Shown here piece by piece: positions 1-9,077 of a DNA stretch of 64,000 nt. The notes beneath the pieces were generated by a model. The model saw only the letters and a list, made by a program, of their open reading frames with translations, did no database searches and was not told the origin of the DNA. The translations under genes were made by a program, and so were the position numbers. Position 1 is the first letter of the stretch. Every line of letters begins with the position of its first letter. The stretch is from assembly GCF_003002025.1 (NCBI RefSeq), contig NZ_PVZB01000023.1:1-64000 (forward strand), given 5' to 3'. Source of the stretch: Paraburkholderia sp. BL25I1N1 (lineage in GTDB: Bacteria; Pseudomonadota; Gammaproteobacteria; Burkholderiales; Burkholderiaceae).

Positions 1-447
1 CAATGGAATCGACCCTGCTCTAATACTCGCTTGGTACATGGGAGCGCACCGCAGCCATAGCAGTCTCTAAAAGAAAAGCAAAAGGTCCGTCACTTTGGAC
101 TGGCCTTTCTTATCCTCCAAAGCGATAGCCCGCGTTATGTCACCAGCTGCACCATGTATTGATGCAGTGCGTAATTTGGCACGACCCTGACACAAAAACC
201 ATCGATCATCCATCGCGATTACGGCTTCGCGGGTCCGCTCGTCATTCTCCAACGGACATTCGCCCTCCGGATCTGAACGACGGAACATGGCCGACCGGCG
301 ACGGATGCGGCCGGCGCAAGACGTTATTCGATGCCTGCCATCGCCATAGGAGTGTGAATGTCTCCGTGCGTGTCGGCAGGCGACGAATATACCGATGGAG
401 GAAACTGCGGCGTGCTCGGCTGTGGTCGTAACTCGCCGGTAACGGAG
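1..447. other. Window start, no convincing gene
   Basis: No reading frame here has a convincing combination of start, ribosome binding site and family-like sequence. A 73-codon minus-strand frame (67-288) is open but matches nothing I recognise. I see no tRNA, rRNA or insertion-sequence end. Confidence 0.5.
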
Positions 448-1080
448 TCACTCCGGCCTTGCCGACGTGCCGCTACCGTCATTGCGCGTAGGTTCGCCCG
501 CGGCGGTCACCGACGGGCTCATTGACGCCAGAATCTCGTCGCGGCAAACCGCAAGGATTTCGTCGGCCAGTGGCGAATCGTCCGGACAGGCGCGCGACAT
601 GACAATGGCCCCGACCACGTGCGCCAGTATGTCGAGGGACCTAGCCCGCGCCTGGCCTGTGTCCACACCGTCCAACGCGCTGTCTTCAGGGCTCAGCGCA
701 GCCAGCAGGCTCTCAATGCCGGCCGCAAACGTGGCTCGAACCGCTTCCGGCTGACGGGCGGCATCCCCGCCCAGTGCGGCCATCGTGCAACCAGTCGCGC
801 GGGTGTCGCGGTGCTCGCGAGAAAGGTAATACCGCACAAACTCAGGCGCGTTTACGCCCGCGCTCAGCGCCACGGTCTGCGCGATGCCGCAGGCCGCCGA
901 TTCTGCCATCAGGTCGGCCTTGGAGCGGAACTGTTTGTAAAAGCCGCCGTGGGTGAAGCCGGCGGCAGCCATCAGATCGGCAACGCCGACCCCATCGTAG
1001 CCACGCTCCCGAAACAGCTTCGACGCCGTCTCGACGACGTGTTCCCGGTTGGCTTGCGCCTGTGCCTTGGTGATCTTCAT
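448..1080 (-). CDS. TetR/AcrR family transcriptional regulator
   Basis: A 210-residue repressor of the TetR family. The N-terminal helix-turn-helix is clear (residues about 10-55: RE..VETASKLFRERGYDGVGVADLMAAAG, then the recognition-helix signature THGGFYKQF with K following). The C-terminal ligand domain contains a Cys in a GCTMAALGGD segment, a form common in TetR proteins next to flavin reductases. The start at 1080 is chosen because family members begin MKxxKAQAxANRE; an in-frame ATG at 1119 would add 13 atypical residues. It is divergent from an Old Yellow Enzyme gene 132 bp away, so it probably represses that gene in response to an electrophile or quinone. The ligand is unknown. Confidence 0.88.
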   Translation of the reverse strand: MKITKAQAQANREHVVETASKLFRERGYDGVGVADLMAAAGFTHGGFYKQFRSKADLMAESAACGIAQTVALSAGVNAPEFVRYYLSREHRDTRATGCTMAALGGDAARQPEAVRATFAAGIESLLAALSPEDSALDGVDTGQARARSLDILAHVVGAIVMSRACPDDSPLADEILAVCRDEILASMSPSVTAAGEPTRNDGSGTSARPE

Positions 1081-1149
1081 TTCTTGACCACTGTGAATGC
1101 ATGTCTGCGAAGGTTTCATTATACATTGATGTCGACCATCATCAAAACC

Positions 1150-1178
1150 TTGACAGGTTAGATTATGATTGTCATCAT
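1150..1178. promoter_or_regulatory. Candidate TetR operator / promoter between tetR and OYE genes
   Basis: The divergent gap holds TGACA (1151-1155) and TGTCA (1170-1174) as an inverted repeat with a 14-bp centre, plus an overlapping shorter dyad ATGAT-TGTC-ATCAT (1165-1178). TTGACA at 1150-1155 could be a -35 for the plus-strand gene, with CATCAT 17 bp downstream as a weak -10. That this is the repressor site is inference from position and symmetry. Confidence 0.4.
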
Positions 1179-1212
1179 TGCGTCCATTCCCAATCCTGGA
1201 AGCCGACGCAAC

Positions 1213-2295
1213 ATGACCGAGAAGACGCTTTTCGAGCCCTACGCCCTTGGCCGCCTGACACTCGCCAACCGCTTTGTCATGGCTCCGCTGACCCGCAATC
1301 GCGCAGGCGCGGGGCTGGTACCCAGCGAACTGGCCGCGACCTACTACGCCCAGCGCGCCTCGGCCGGCCTCATCATCACGGAGGCCACCCAGGTGTCAGC
1401 TCAGGCTCAGGGCTATCAGGACACTCCTGGCCTGTACACGTCCGAGCAGATCGCCGGCTGGCGCAAGGTCACCCAGGCTGTGCATGCCACGGGTGGACGC
1501 ATCTTCGCGCAGCTCTGGCACGTCGGCCGTGTTTCGCACGTCGATGTCCAGCCTGGGGGCGCTGCGCCGGTCGGCCCTTCGGCCATTCGCGCGGAGACGA
1601 AAACCTTCGTCAACAACGGATTTGTCGACGTGTCCCAGCCCCGTGCGCTGGCGCTTGTCGAGTTGCCGGGCATCGTGAATGATTTCCGCCTGGCTGCGGC
1701 CAACGCTATCGCGGCCGGCTTCGACGGCGTAGAAATCCACGGTGCCAACGGCTATCTGCTGGAGCAGTTCATCAAGGACGGGGCCAACCGGCGCACTGAC
1801 GCCTACGGCGGCTCAATCGAGAACCGTGCGCGTCTGTTGCTGGAAGTCGTTGCGGCAGTGGTGGAAGAAATTGGTGCCGATCGCACCGGCGTGCGCATCT
1901 CGCCTGTGTCGCCGGCAAACGGCATCTCGAGCAGCGATCCCCAGCCGCAGTACGACTACATCGCCGCGCAGCTCAGCGCGCTGGGCATCGTCTACCTGCA
2001 CGTGGTCGAGGGCGCGACCGGCGGCCCGCGCGATGTCGCACCGTTCGACTACGACGCGCTGCGCCGTCGGTTCAGGCAAACCCACCTGGCGAACAACGGC
2101 TACGACCTGGAACTCGCTACTGCCAGGCTCAACGAGGGTAAAGCAGACCTGTTCGCCTTCGGCCGTGCATTCATCAGCAACCCCGATCTGGTCGAACGCC
2201 TGAAGACCGGCGCACCGCTGGCGCAGCCCGACTTCGCCACGCTCTATGGTGGCGGCGCTGCGGGCTACACCGACTACCCGTCCATCATCGCCTGA
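1213..2295 (+). CDS. Old Yellow Enzyme family alkene reductase (NemA-like)
   Basis: A 360-residue FMN-dependent ene-reductase (NADH:flavin oxidoreductase family) that reduces activated C=C bonds, such as N-ethylmaleimide or enones, or nitro compounds. Visible family landmarks are the N-terminal LFEPYALGRLTLANRFVMAPLTR segment, QLWHVGRVSH, the substrate-binding pair in HGANGYLLEQF, RTDAYGGSIENRARLLLE, and FGRAFISNPDLVERL near the end. The ATG at 1213 gives the standard N-terminus; an upstream frame extension to 1165 runs through the promoter region. It is followed 54 bp later by an SDR gene on the same strand and is probably controlled by the divergent TetR protein. A paralogue lies at 51204-52265. 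Confidence 0.92.
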   Translation: MTEKTLFEPYALGRLTLANRFVMAPLTRNRAGAGLVPSELAATYYAQRASAGLIITEATQVSAQAQGYQDTPGLYTSEQIAGWRKVTQAVHATGGRIFAQLWHVGRVSHVDVQPGGAAPVGPSAIRAETKTFVNNGFVDVSQPRALALVELPGIVNDFRLAAANAIAAGFDGVEIHGANGYLLEQFIKDGANRRTDAYGGSIENRARLLLEVVAAVVEEIGADRTGVRISPVSPANGISSSDPQPQYDYIAAQLSALGIVYLHVVEGATGGPRDVAPFDYDALRRRFRQTHLANNGYDLELATARLNEGKADLFAFGRAFISNPDLVERLKTGAPLAQPDFATLYGGGAAGYTDYPSIIA

Positions 2296-2349
2296 GGCGA
2301 GCGCAGCTTGCGTCCACCATCCGAACCTCTCTTGCAAAGGAATTAACTC

Positions 2350-3138
2350 ATGACCACGCTTCCCACAGTTCTCATCACGGGCGCCTCCTCTGGTATCGGC
2401 GCCACGTACGCGGAGCGCTTCGCCGGCCGCGGCCACGACCTCGTGCTGGTTGCACGCGACAAGGCGCGCCTCGATGCTCTCGCCGCGCGCCTGCGTGAGG
2501 AAAGCGATGTGGCCGTCGACGTGCTGCAGGCCGACCTGACCCAGCCTGGGGATTTGGCCGCGGTCGAGACTCGCCTGCGCGAGGATGCTCGCATAGGCAT
2601 CCTGATCAATAACGCCGGCGTGGGCCAGGCCGGTAGCTTCGTGCAGCAGACCGCAGAGGGCATCGAACGCCTGATCACGCTCAACACCACGGCGCTGACA
2701 CGGCTCGCTGCCGCGGTCGCTCCGCGCTTCGTGCAGTCGGGTACCGGCGCGATCGTCAACATCGGCTCGGTGGTGGGTCTCGCGCCCGAGTTCGGCATGT
2801 CGATTTACGGCGCCACCAAGGCCTTTGTGTTGTTCCTGTCGCAGGGATTGAACCTCGAGCTGTCGCCCAGCGGCGTCTACGTGCAGGCGGTGCTCCCGGC
2901 GGCGACCCGCACGGAGATCTGGGGGCGCGCCGGCATCGACGTCAATACGCTTCCCGAGGTGATGGAGGTCGGCGAACTAGTTGATGCGGCACTGGTCGGC
3001 TTTGATCGCCGGGAACTCGTCACCATCCCGCCGCTGCACGTGGCCGGGCGCTGGGACGCGCTGGATGGCGCGCGTCAAGGGCTCCTGTCGGACATTCGGC
3101 AGGCGCACGCGGCCGATCGCTATCGGTCAGAAGCGTGA
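2350..3138 (+). CDS. SDR family NAD(P)-dependent oxidoreductase
   Basis: A 262-residue classical short-chain dehydrogenase. The Rossmann motif TGASSGIG is at about residues 11-18, NNAG at about 92, the catalytic Ser in NIGSVVG and the YxxxK pair in YGATK. The family is NAD(P)H-dependent and acts on alcohols or ketones; the substrate cannot be read from sequence. An AAGGA ribosome site lies 9 bp before the ATG. It probably forms an operon with the ene-reductase upstream, a pairing that suggests reductive detoxification of carbonyl or enone compounds (inference). Confidence 0.9.
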   Translation: MTTLPTVLITGASSGIGATYAERFAGRGHDLVLVARDKARLDALAARLREESDVAVDVLQADLTQPGDLAAVETRLREDARIGILINNAGVGQAGSFVQQTAEGIERLITLNTTALTRLAAAVAPRFVQSGTGAIVNIGSVVGLAPEFGMSIYGATKAFVLFLSQGLNLELSPSGVYVQAVLPAATRTEIWGRAGIDVNTLPEVMEVGELVDAALVGFDRRELVTIPPLHVAGRWDALDGARQGLLSDIRQAHAADRYRSEA

Positions 3139-3205
3139 CCCCTGCGGCTTCTGTCATACCCGAAGCCACCAATGCCTTATCGTGCGGCTAGAAGCGTGAG
3201 CACGT

Positions 3206-3339
3206 CTGGCCGCCGACGTGGACCCCGGAAAGCTCGCACACGCACCCGGGTGGTCGCCGTGGCCGAAGTGCCTGGCCTTGCAGATGCGGTGCTCCAGGGC
3301 TAGGTGGGCGGCCGCACTATCGTGGACGTCAACGCGTGA
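3206..3339 (+). pseudogene. Decayed C-terminal fragment of an MDR-type quinone oxidoreductase
   Basis: Translating the gap between the SDR and hydrolase genes gives LAADVDPGKL (from 3206) in one frame, then after a frame change VVAVAEVPGLADAVLQG (from 3250), an in-frame TAG at 3301, and VGGRTIVDVNA ending with TGA at 3339. This is the usual ending of zinc-independent MDR alcohol dehydrogenases/quinone reductases (ADA..LQG..RG+.VVDVN). It carries one frameshift and one stop, and the remaining 5' part of the gene is absent. It looks like the scar of a lost relative of the intact gene at 4275-5276. Confidence 0.5.
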
Positions 3340-3360
3340 AGGCCGCCCCTCAAGGAATCG

Positions 3361-4227
3361 ATGATGATCAGTTTCAACCCAGATAGCCAATCGGCAACAT
3401 CCTATGCCCACGCACAGAACGACGAGATCAAGGCGGGGGGAACCACTTTCGCTTACCGCGAACTAGGCCCGCACGGGGGCATCCCGCTGATGCTGCTGAA
3501 CCATTGGGGCGCGGTGCTGGATAATTTCGACCCACGCATCGTCGATGGCTTGGCCCGCAAGCATCGAGTGATTGCGATCGACTACCGGGGAATCGGTTCT
3601 TCCGGTGGCATTGCGCCCGTGAGCGTGGACGAGATGGCCCAGGACACCATCGCGTTGATCCGCGCGATGGGTTTCGATAAGGTTGATCTGCTCGGCTTTT
3701 CGCTCGGCGGCTTCGTGGCGCAGGACGTGGCGCTCAAGGCGCCGGATCTGGTGCGCAGACTCATCCTCACAGGCACAGGACCCGCGGGCGGCCAGGGAAT
3801 CGATCGCGTGGGGGCTACGTCCTGGCCGCTGATGCTCAAGGGTCTGGTGACGATGCGCGATCCCAAGACCTATCTGTTCTTCACCGCGACCACCAACGGC
3901 CGACAGGCAGCAAGCGCTTTTCTGAAGAGGCTCAAGGAACGCAAGGCCGGGCGCGACAGGGGGCCGACACCCCGCGCGTTGCTTCGCCAACTCAAGGCGA
4001 TCAAGGCGTGGGGCCAGCAGGCGGCGCAAGACCTTACCCGCCTGCGCATGCCTGTCCTGATCGCCAATGGAGACAACGACATCATGGTGCCCACCGCATT
4101 GAGCTCTGACATGGCCCGCCGCATTCCCCACGCGCAGCTCGTCATATACCAGGACGCCGGGCACGGTGGCATCTTTCAGTATCACACCGACTTCGTGATC
4201 AAAGCACTGGAGTTTCTGGCGCGATGA
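3361..4227 (+). CDS. Alpha/beta-fold hydrolase
   Basis: A 288-residue alpha/beta hydrolase. The nucleophile elbow is GFSLGG (Ser at about residue 120), the acid is probably Asp in ANGDNDIMVP and the catalytic His is in DAGHGG. The oxyanion region NHWGAV and the DYRGIGSSGG segment are typical of esterase/haloperoxidase-like members. An AAGGA ribosome site is 5 bp before the ATG. It sits between redox genes of a likely detoxification cluster and precedes an MDR reductase by 47 bp, so co-transcription is likely. The substrate is unknown. Confidence 0.88.
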   Translation: MMISFNPDSQSATSYAHAQNDEIKAGGTTFAYRELGPHGGIPLMLLNHWGAVLDNFDPRIVDGLARKHRVIAIDYRGIGSSGGIAPVSVDEMAQDTIALIRAMGFDKVDLLGFSLGGFVAQDVALKAPDLVRRLILTGTGPAGGQGIDRVGATSWPLMLKGLVTMRDPKTYLFFTATTNGRQAASAFLKRLKERKAGRDRGPTPRALLRQLKAIKAWGQQAAQDLTRLRMPVLIANGDNDIMVPTALSSDMARRIPHAQLVIYQDAGHGGIFQYHTDFVIKALEFLAR

Positions 4228-4274
4228 ATCCTTCGCGGTCGGCGACAGGTACCCAACATTGAATTTAGAACACC

Positions 4275-5276
4275 ATGAAAGCACTCACCTTCAAACGCTA
4301 TGGCAAGTCGCCCGAGATCGGGTTTGCCGAAGTGCCTCGCCCCACGCTAAAGCCTGGTGAACTGCTGGTCCAGGTCCACGCGGCGGGGTTGAATCCAATC
4401 GACAACATGATTCCGGCTGGGACGTTCAAGCCCGTCCTCAAATTCGAATTGCCGGCTACGCTCGGCAGCGATATTTCTGGTGTGGTGACCGAGGTCGGCA
4501 GCAGTGTGACGCGTTTCAAACCGGGTGATGCCGTCTTTGCCAGCCTCTTCGATCTCGGTAGGGGCTCGATCGCCGAATTCGCGGCGGTGCCGGAGCGCGT
4601 TGCGGCGTCGAAGCCGGTCAATCTGGACTTCGTGCAGGCTGCCGCCGTTCCGATGGTCGGACTTACCTCCTGGCAGGCGTTGAAGGAGCGCGCCAATCTT
4701 CGGGCTGGCCAGAAGGTGTTCATCCCTGCCGGGTCGGGCGGTATTGGCACGTTTGCGATCCAGCTGGCGAAGCACTTCGGCGCCAAGGTCGGAACGACCA
4801 CCAGTACGGGCAACGTCCAACTGGTAACCAGTCTGGGCGCCGACGAGATCGTCGACTACAAAAAGCAGGAATTCGAAAAAGTGCTGCGCGGCTACGACGT
4901 AGTGCTTGGCACTATCAGAGGTGATGCGATTGAAAAATCCATAGGCATCCTTAAACCCGGGAGCAAGATTGTGTCTCTCATCGGGCCGCTGGACGCGGCG
5001 TTCGCCCGTGCTCGCAGGCTGAACTTTATTCTAAGGTTGGTATTCGGGCTAATGAGCCGCAAGATCATGCGGCTTGCGAAAACGCGGGATGTGACCTATT
5101 CATTTCTCTTCGTACGTCCCGATGGAACCCAGCTCTCCGAAATTGGCGAACTGCTCAGGTCAGAACAGGTTCGTCCAGTGATTGACAAGGTGTTTCCGTT
5201 TGACCAGGCGAAGGAAGCGCTTGAATATCTGGCCCAGGGACGCGCCAGGGGCAAGGTCGTCGTGAGAATCAAGTGA
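4275..5276 (+). CDS. NADP-dependent MDR quinone oxidoreductase / alkenal reductase
   Basis: A 333-residue medium-chain dehydrogenase/reductase of the zinc-independent class. The GroES-like N-terminus (VHAAGLNPIDN, LGSDISGVV) is followed by the nucleotide-binding motif GSGGIGTFAIQLAKHFGA at about residues 152-170. The C-terminus ends GRARGKVVVRIK. The structural and catalytic zinc ligands of alcohol dehydrogenases are not present. Members reduce quinones or enones with NADPH. It closes the plus-strand block of reductases that begins at 1213. Confidence 0.88.
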   Translation: MKALTFKRYGKSPEIGFAEVPRPTLKPGELLVQVHAAGLNPIDNMIPAGTFKPVLKFELPATLGSDISGVVTEVGSSVTRFKPGDAVFASLFDLGRGSIAEFAAVPERVAASKPVNLDFVQAAAVPMVGLTSWQALKERANLRAGQKVFIPAGSGGIGTFAIQLAKHFGAKVGTTTSTGNVQLVTSLGADEIVDYKKQEFEKVLRGYDVVLGTIRGDAIEKSIGILKPGSKIVSLIGPLDAAFARARRLNFILRLVFGLMSRKIMRLAKTRDVTYSFLFVRPDGTQLSEIGELLRSEQVRPVIDKVFPFDQAKEALEYLAQGRARGKVVVRIK

Positions 5277-5459
5277 GCTGCCAAACGGTTGACGGCTGAC
5301 TGTGCAGGTTCCTGCCCTGGCTTTTGAAGAGGCGGAGCGGCGACTAGGTCCAGACTCAAGAGAGAACCGGATGGCCTCCCAGGGAGCGGAGCCGACTCCC
5401 GAATGTCTTAGCAAGAAAGTGAGCGAATGCCGCTTGTTGGCCGATCGCTGACTGCAACC

Positions 5460-6380
5460 TCACGGCGCGATGGCGTCGGAACCGAAGATCCCCATCAACA
5501 TCCTCGCATTGTGCTGCCCCTGATCCTCGAAGCAGTTATTGAAAATCACATGCGTGCGTCCGGCCCGCGTCGCGATCGCACGAATCGGCACGGCGAGCTC
5601 CGTCAACTCCGCTTCGTCATAGTCATAATCAAACCGATCCGCTGCGCTCGCGGCGCCGGTCGCGCTCCACGTCTGCGTATTGCGTCCGTGCAGACGCACC
5701 ATCGCGAGTTCGGGATTCGTCACGTCCCACACCGTGTGCACGCGGTTGGTCACGTCCGGCGGCGCATCGACGATCACATGCACAATGCCGCGCTCGCGCA
5801 GGAATTCGAGCGACCAGGCTGCATGCTCTTCATCGAACCACGACTGATTGCGAAACTCAGCCGCCATCATGTAGCCCGCCATCCGCGCCCGGCATTCCTC
5901 CACCAGCGCGAGGCCGTCCGGCGCGCGCGTGATCCACGGCGCGAACTGGAACAGCACGGCGCCGAGCCGCCCGCTCACGCGCAGCGGTTCGAGCGCTTCC
6001 AGATAGCGCCGCCAAAGTTCATCGCGGATATCGTCCGGCATGTCGCGGTAGTACACGTTCTTCTTGCGCGGACCGGTGATGCCTTCCGGCAGCGCCATCG
6101 CAATGTCTCGCGGCAACGCATCGGGCGAAGTCTGATGCCCGGTGAAAAGACGAAACGCCTTGAAGTTGAACGTGAAGCCTTCGGGCGTGCGCTCGAACCA
6201 CAATTGCGCATTGCTCGCCGAAGGCATCGCGTAGTAGGCCGAGTCCACTTCGACCAGCGGGAACTGCGAAGCATAAAAACGCAGACGTGCTTCAGCGCTG
6301 CTGCTGCCGCGCGGATAAAAGCGCTTGCACGCAATCAGTGTCTTGTCGGTCCAGCCTGCGGTGCCGCAGCGAATGTCCAT
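5460..6380 (-). CDS. DUF72 domain-containing protein
   Basis: A 306-residue DUF72 (YecE-like) protein with the expected start IRCGTAGWTD, RLRFYASQFPLVEVDSAYYAMP, FNFKAFRLFTGHQ, LGAVLFQFAPW, EFRNQSWF, VRLHGRN and HVIFNNCFEDQGQHNA. These segments outline the predicted TIM-barrel. Its biochemical role is not established. It lies 33 bp downstream of the hybrid histidine kinase on the same strand, so the two may be co-transcribed. Confidence 0.9.
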   Translation of the reverse strand: MDIRCGTAGWTDKTLIACKRFYPRGSSSAEARLRFYASQFPLVEVDSAYYAMPSASNAQLWFERTPEGFTFNFKAFRLFTGHQTSPDALPRDIAMALPEGITGPRKKNVYYRDMPDDIRDELWRRYLEALEPLRVSGRLGAVLFQFAPWITRAPDGLALVEECRARMAGYMMAAEFRNQSWFDEEHAAWSLEFLRERGIVHVIVDAPPDVTNRVHTVWDVTNPELAMVRLHGRNTQTWSATGAASAADRFDYDYDEAELTELAVPIRAIATRAGRTHVIFNNCFEDQGQHNARMLMGIFGSDAIAP

Positions 6381-6413
6381 CGTGAAGTCGGTTGAATGCG
6401 TGGCGCGCGCCGG

Positions 6414-9077
6414 CTAGGACGCTGCTTCGGTGTGATCGATCCAGTCGGCGAGTTCGCGCCGCAGTTCCGCGATATCGAGCGGTTTGCCGAGCAGCCGTGC
6501 GCCTGGAATCGCGTCGCCGATCTGCGCGTTCTTGCCGTAGCCCGACACCAGCAGCACGCGAATACCCGGCTGCTGGCGCAGCATGACGCGTGCAAGACTG
6601 TCGCCGGACATGCCGGGCAACGTGAGATCGGTGAAGAGGATGTCGAAGTGTTGCGCGGGCACGAGCGGCAGCGCTTCTTCCGCGCTCGCGACCGCAGTGC
6701 AATCGAGGCCCAACGCAGTCAGCAGATCGCTGAATGCTTCGCGTGAGTCCATATCGTCTTCGACGAGCAGCACACGAGCCGGCGTGCGAGTCGAGCGCGC
6801 CGTCCCCAACGGCGACTTCCTTTGGCGGATGGCTTCAACCGCGGGAGCTTGGCTTTCGTGGCCGGATTCCCTGGCGGGGTCGTAAGCAGCAGGCGGCACG
6901 CAGGCGGCGATCTGTCCTTCGGCCACGGACACGGGCAACGCCACACCGGCCGCCGCGGCAGCGCCGGCGCGCAACACGCTGCGCACCTTGCGGGCGAGGT
7001 CGTCGCGCCGGTACGGTTTCGAGAGCAGCGTGATACCGGCGTCGAGTTTGCCGTGATGGACGATTTCGTCGCGTGTATAGCCGGAGGTGAAGAGGGCGGG
7101 CACCGCGGGCGAGCGCGCCGCGGCACGCTGCGCGAGCTCCACGCTCTTGATCTTGCCTGGCATCACCACGTCCGTAAACAGCAGATCGATCGGCACGTCG
7201 CTGTCGATGAACTCGATTGCCGCGTCGCCGCTCGACGTGGTCAGCACCTTGTAGCCGAGTTGCGCGAGCATTTCGACGGCGGTCAGCCGTACGTCGGCGT
7301 CGTCTTCCACGACCAGAATCGTTTCGCCGCTACCGGTGGGCGCCGTGGTCTCGTCGACGGTTTCCGAGGTTTCGGCTTCGCAGCAGCGCGGGAAAAACAG
7401 CGAGACGGTGGTGCCGCGTCCCAGTTCGCTATCGATCAAGGTATGGCCGCCGCTTTGTCTGACGAAGCCGAACACCATGCTCAGACCGAGGCCCGTGCCG
7501 TGGCCGTCGGGCTTGGTGGTGAAAAACGGTTCGAACACGCGCTGCAGGACCTCGGGCGGCATGCCGGTGCCGGTATCGGTGACGGAAAACACCACGTATT
7601 CGCCCGGCGAGAGCTCCGGCTTGCCGCGGCAGAACGCGGTGTCCAGCACGCGGTTGGCCGCGCGCACGGTGAGCGTGCCGTCGGCCCGCATCGCGTCGCG
7701 CGCATTGATCGCGAGATTGAGCAGCGCGTTTTCCAGTTGGTTGCGATCGGCCTGCACGTTCCACAAATCGTCGCTCAGGACCGTGTCGATCCGGACCGTT
7801 TCGCCGAGCGCGCGGTGCAGCATCTCGCTCATGCCGCTCAGCAGCCGGCGAGGGTTCAGCACGGTCGGCGAGAGCGGCTGACGTCGCGCGAAGGCGAGCA
7901 GATACGCGGCCAGTTTCGCGCCGCGTTTGACGGCGTCCGTCGCGGCGCACAGGCGGCGCAAGGTCGCCGGATGATCGCCAGCGTCGGCCGCGAGCATTTG
8001 CAGGTTGCCGTTGATCACCTGCAGCACGTTATTGAAGTCGTGCGCGACGCCGCCTGTGAGGCTGCCGATCGCTTCCATCTTCTGGGCCTGGCGCAACTGC
8101 TCTTCGGCCAGCGCGCGCGCCGCGACCTCGTCGGCGACGCGCTGTTCGAGCGTCTCGGTCAGCTGGCGCAGCGACTGTTCGGCGATCTTGCGCTCGTGGA
8201 TGTCGATCAGCACGCCGGGAAAGCGTGTCGGTTCGCCGTGCTCGTCGAATTCGCACTGGCCGTTCGCCTGCACCCAGAGATAGTCGCCGTCGGGCCGCCG
8301 GATTCGAAACTCGGCGCGAAACGGCTGCCGCGTGCGGATCGCCTCGGCGGTCAGTTGATCGTTGAGCGCCTGGTCGTCCGGATGAAGCATGTGGACGGCG
8401 GCGTGGCGCTCGACTCCTCTCGCGGCTTCTTCCTGCTGAAAGGAAAAGGTGCGCGCGAAACGTTCGTCGCCGCTGACCTTGCCCGTGCGCATATCCAGCA
8501 TCCAGGTGCCGAGCACCGTGCCGGTATTGAGCGCGAGTTGCAGCCGTTCGTTGGTTTCGTGCAGTTCGGTTTCGGCGCGTTGCCGCCAGCGCTCGGTGAG
8601 CACGCGCGCGGTGGTCTCGACGACCACTGCCAGCACGCCCGCCGGCGCGCCGCTGTCGTCGGCGACCGGGCTGTAGTAGAGATCCATCCACACGTCTTCG
8701 GGCTTGCCGTCGCGCAGCAGTATCAGTTCCTTGTCGCGATACGACAGCGTGCCGCCCGCGAGACACGTGGCCATGACATGGCGGTTGAAATCGGCGACTT
8801 CCGGCCAGCCGTGTTCGACCGGGCAGCCAAGCAGATAGGGATGTCGTCCGCCCGCGAAGATCGCATACGCGTCGTTGTAGATCATGTAGCCGGGCTTGCC
8901 CCACAGCAGCACGAGCGGCACGGGCGAGGCGAGCAGCAACTGGACGGTCGCCGTGAGGCTGCGCGGCCAGTTTTCGATGACGCCGAGGCCGGTGGCTGCC
9001 CAGTCGAATGCGCTGATGCGCTGCGCCATCTCCCCGCGCCAGCCGGAGCAGCCGTGGTCTTGTGCCGGAAATGGCAT
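6414..9077 (-). CDS. Hybrid sensor histidine kinase with two receiver domains
   Basis: An 887-residue hybrid kinase without evident membrane segments. Domains in order: a PAS-like sensor (about 35-150; LLLWGKPGYMIYNDAYAI), a second PAS/PAC (about 165-300; WMLDMRTGKVSGDERFARTF, then RRPDGDYLWVQ), a coiled coil, HisKA with HDFNN (phospho-His near 346), HATPase (NLAINARDAM, DTGTGMPPEVL, HGTGLGLS near 527), receiver 1 (LLFTDVVMPG, Asp near 635) and receiver 2 (ILFTDLTLPG, Asp near 815). The ATG at 9077 is used because the longer frame adds non-conserved sequence. No separate response regulator or output gene adjoins it. The soluble PAS input suggests a cytosolic cue. Confidence 0.9.
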   Translation of the reverse strand: MPFPAQDHGCSGWRGEMAQRISAFDWAATGLGVIENWPRSLTATVQLLLASPVPLVLLWGKPGYMIYNDAYAIFAGGRHPYLLGCPVEHGWPEVADFNRHVMATCLAGGTLSYRDKELILLRDGKPEDVWMDLYYSPVADDSGAPAGVLAVVVETTARVLTERWRQRAETELHETNERLQLALNTGTVLGTWMLDMRTGKVSGDERFARTFSFQQEEAARGVERHAAVHMLHPDDQALNDQLTAEAIRTRQPFRAEFRIRRPDGDYLWVQANGQCEFDEHGEPTRFPGVLIDIHERKIAEQSLRQLTETLEQRVADEVAARALAEEQLRQAQKMEAIGSLTGGVAHDFNNVLQVINGNLQMLAADAGDHPATLRRLCAATDAVKRGAKLAAYLLAFARRQPLSPTVLNPRRLLSGMSEMLHRALGETVRIDTVLSDDLWNVQADRNQLENALLNLAINARDAMRADGTLTVRAANRVLDTAFCRGKPELSPGEYVVFSVTDTGTGMPPEVLQRVFEPFFTTKPDGHGTGLGLSMVFGFVRQSGGHTLIDSELGRGTTVSLFFPRCCEAETSETVDETTAPTGSGETILVVEDDADVRLTAVEMLAQLGYKVLTTSSGDAAIEFIDSDVPIDLLFTDVVMPGKIKSVELAQRAAARSPAVPALFTSGYTRDEIVHHGKLDAGITLLSKPYRRDDLARKVRSVLRAGAAAAAGVALPVSVAEGQIAACVPPAAYDPARESGHESQAPAVEAIRQRKSPLGTARSTRTPARVLLVEDDMDSREAFSDLLTALGLDCTAVASAEEALPLVPAQHFDILFTDLTLPGMSGDSLARVMLRQQPGIRVLLVSGYGKNAQIGDAIPGARLLGKPLDIAELRRELADWIDHTEAAS

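Noticed and set aside
67..288. Short minus-strand frame at the window start
   Set aside because: No ribosome site and no family I recognise; not reported as a gene though it cannot be excluded.
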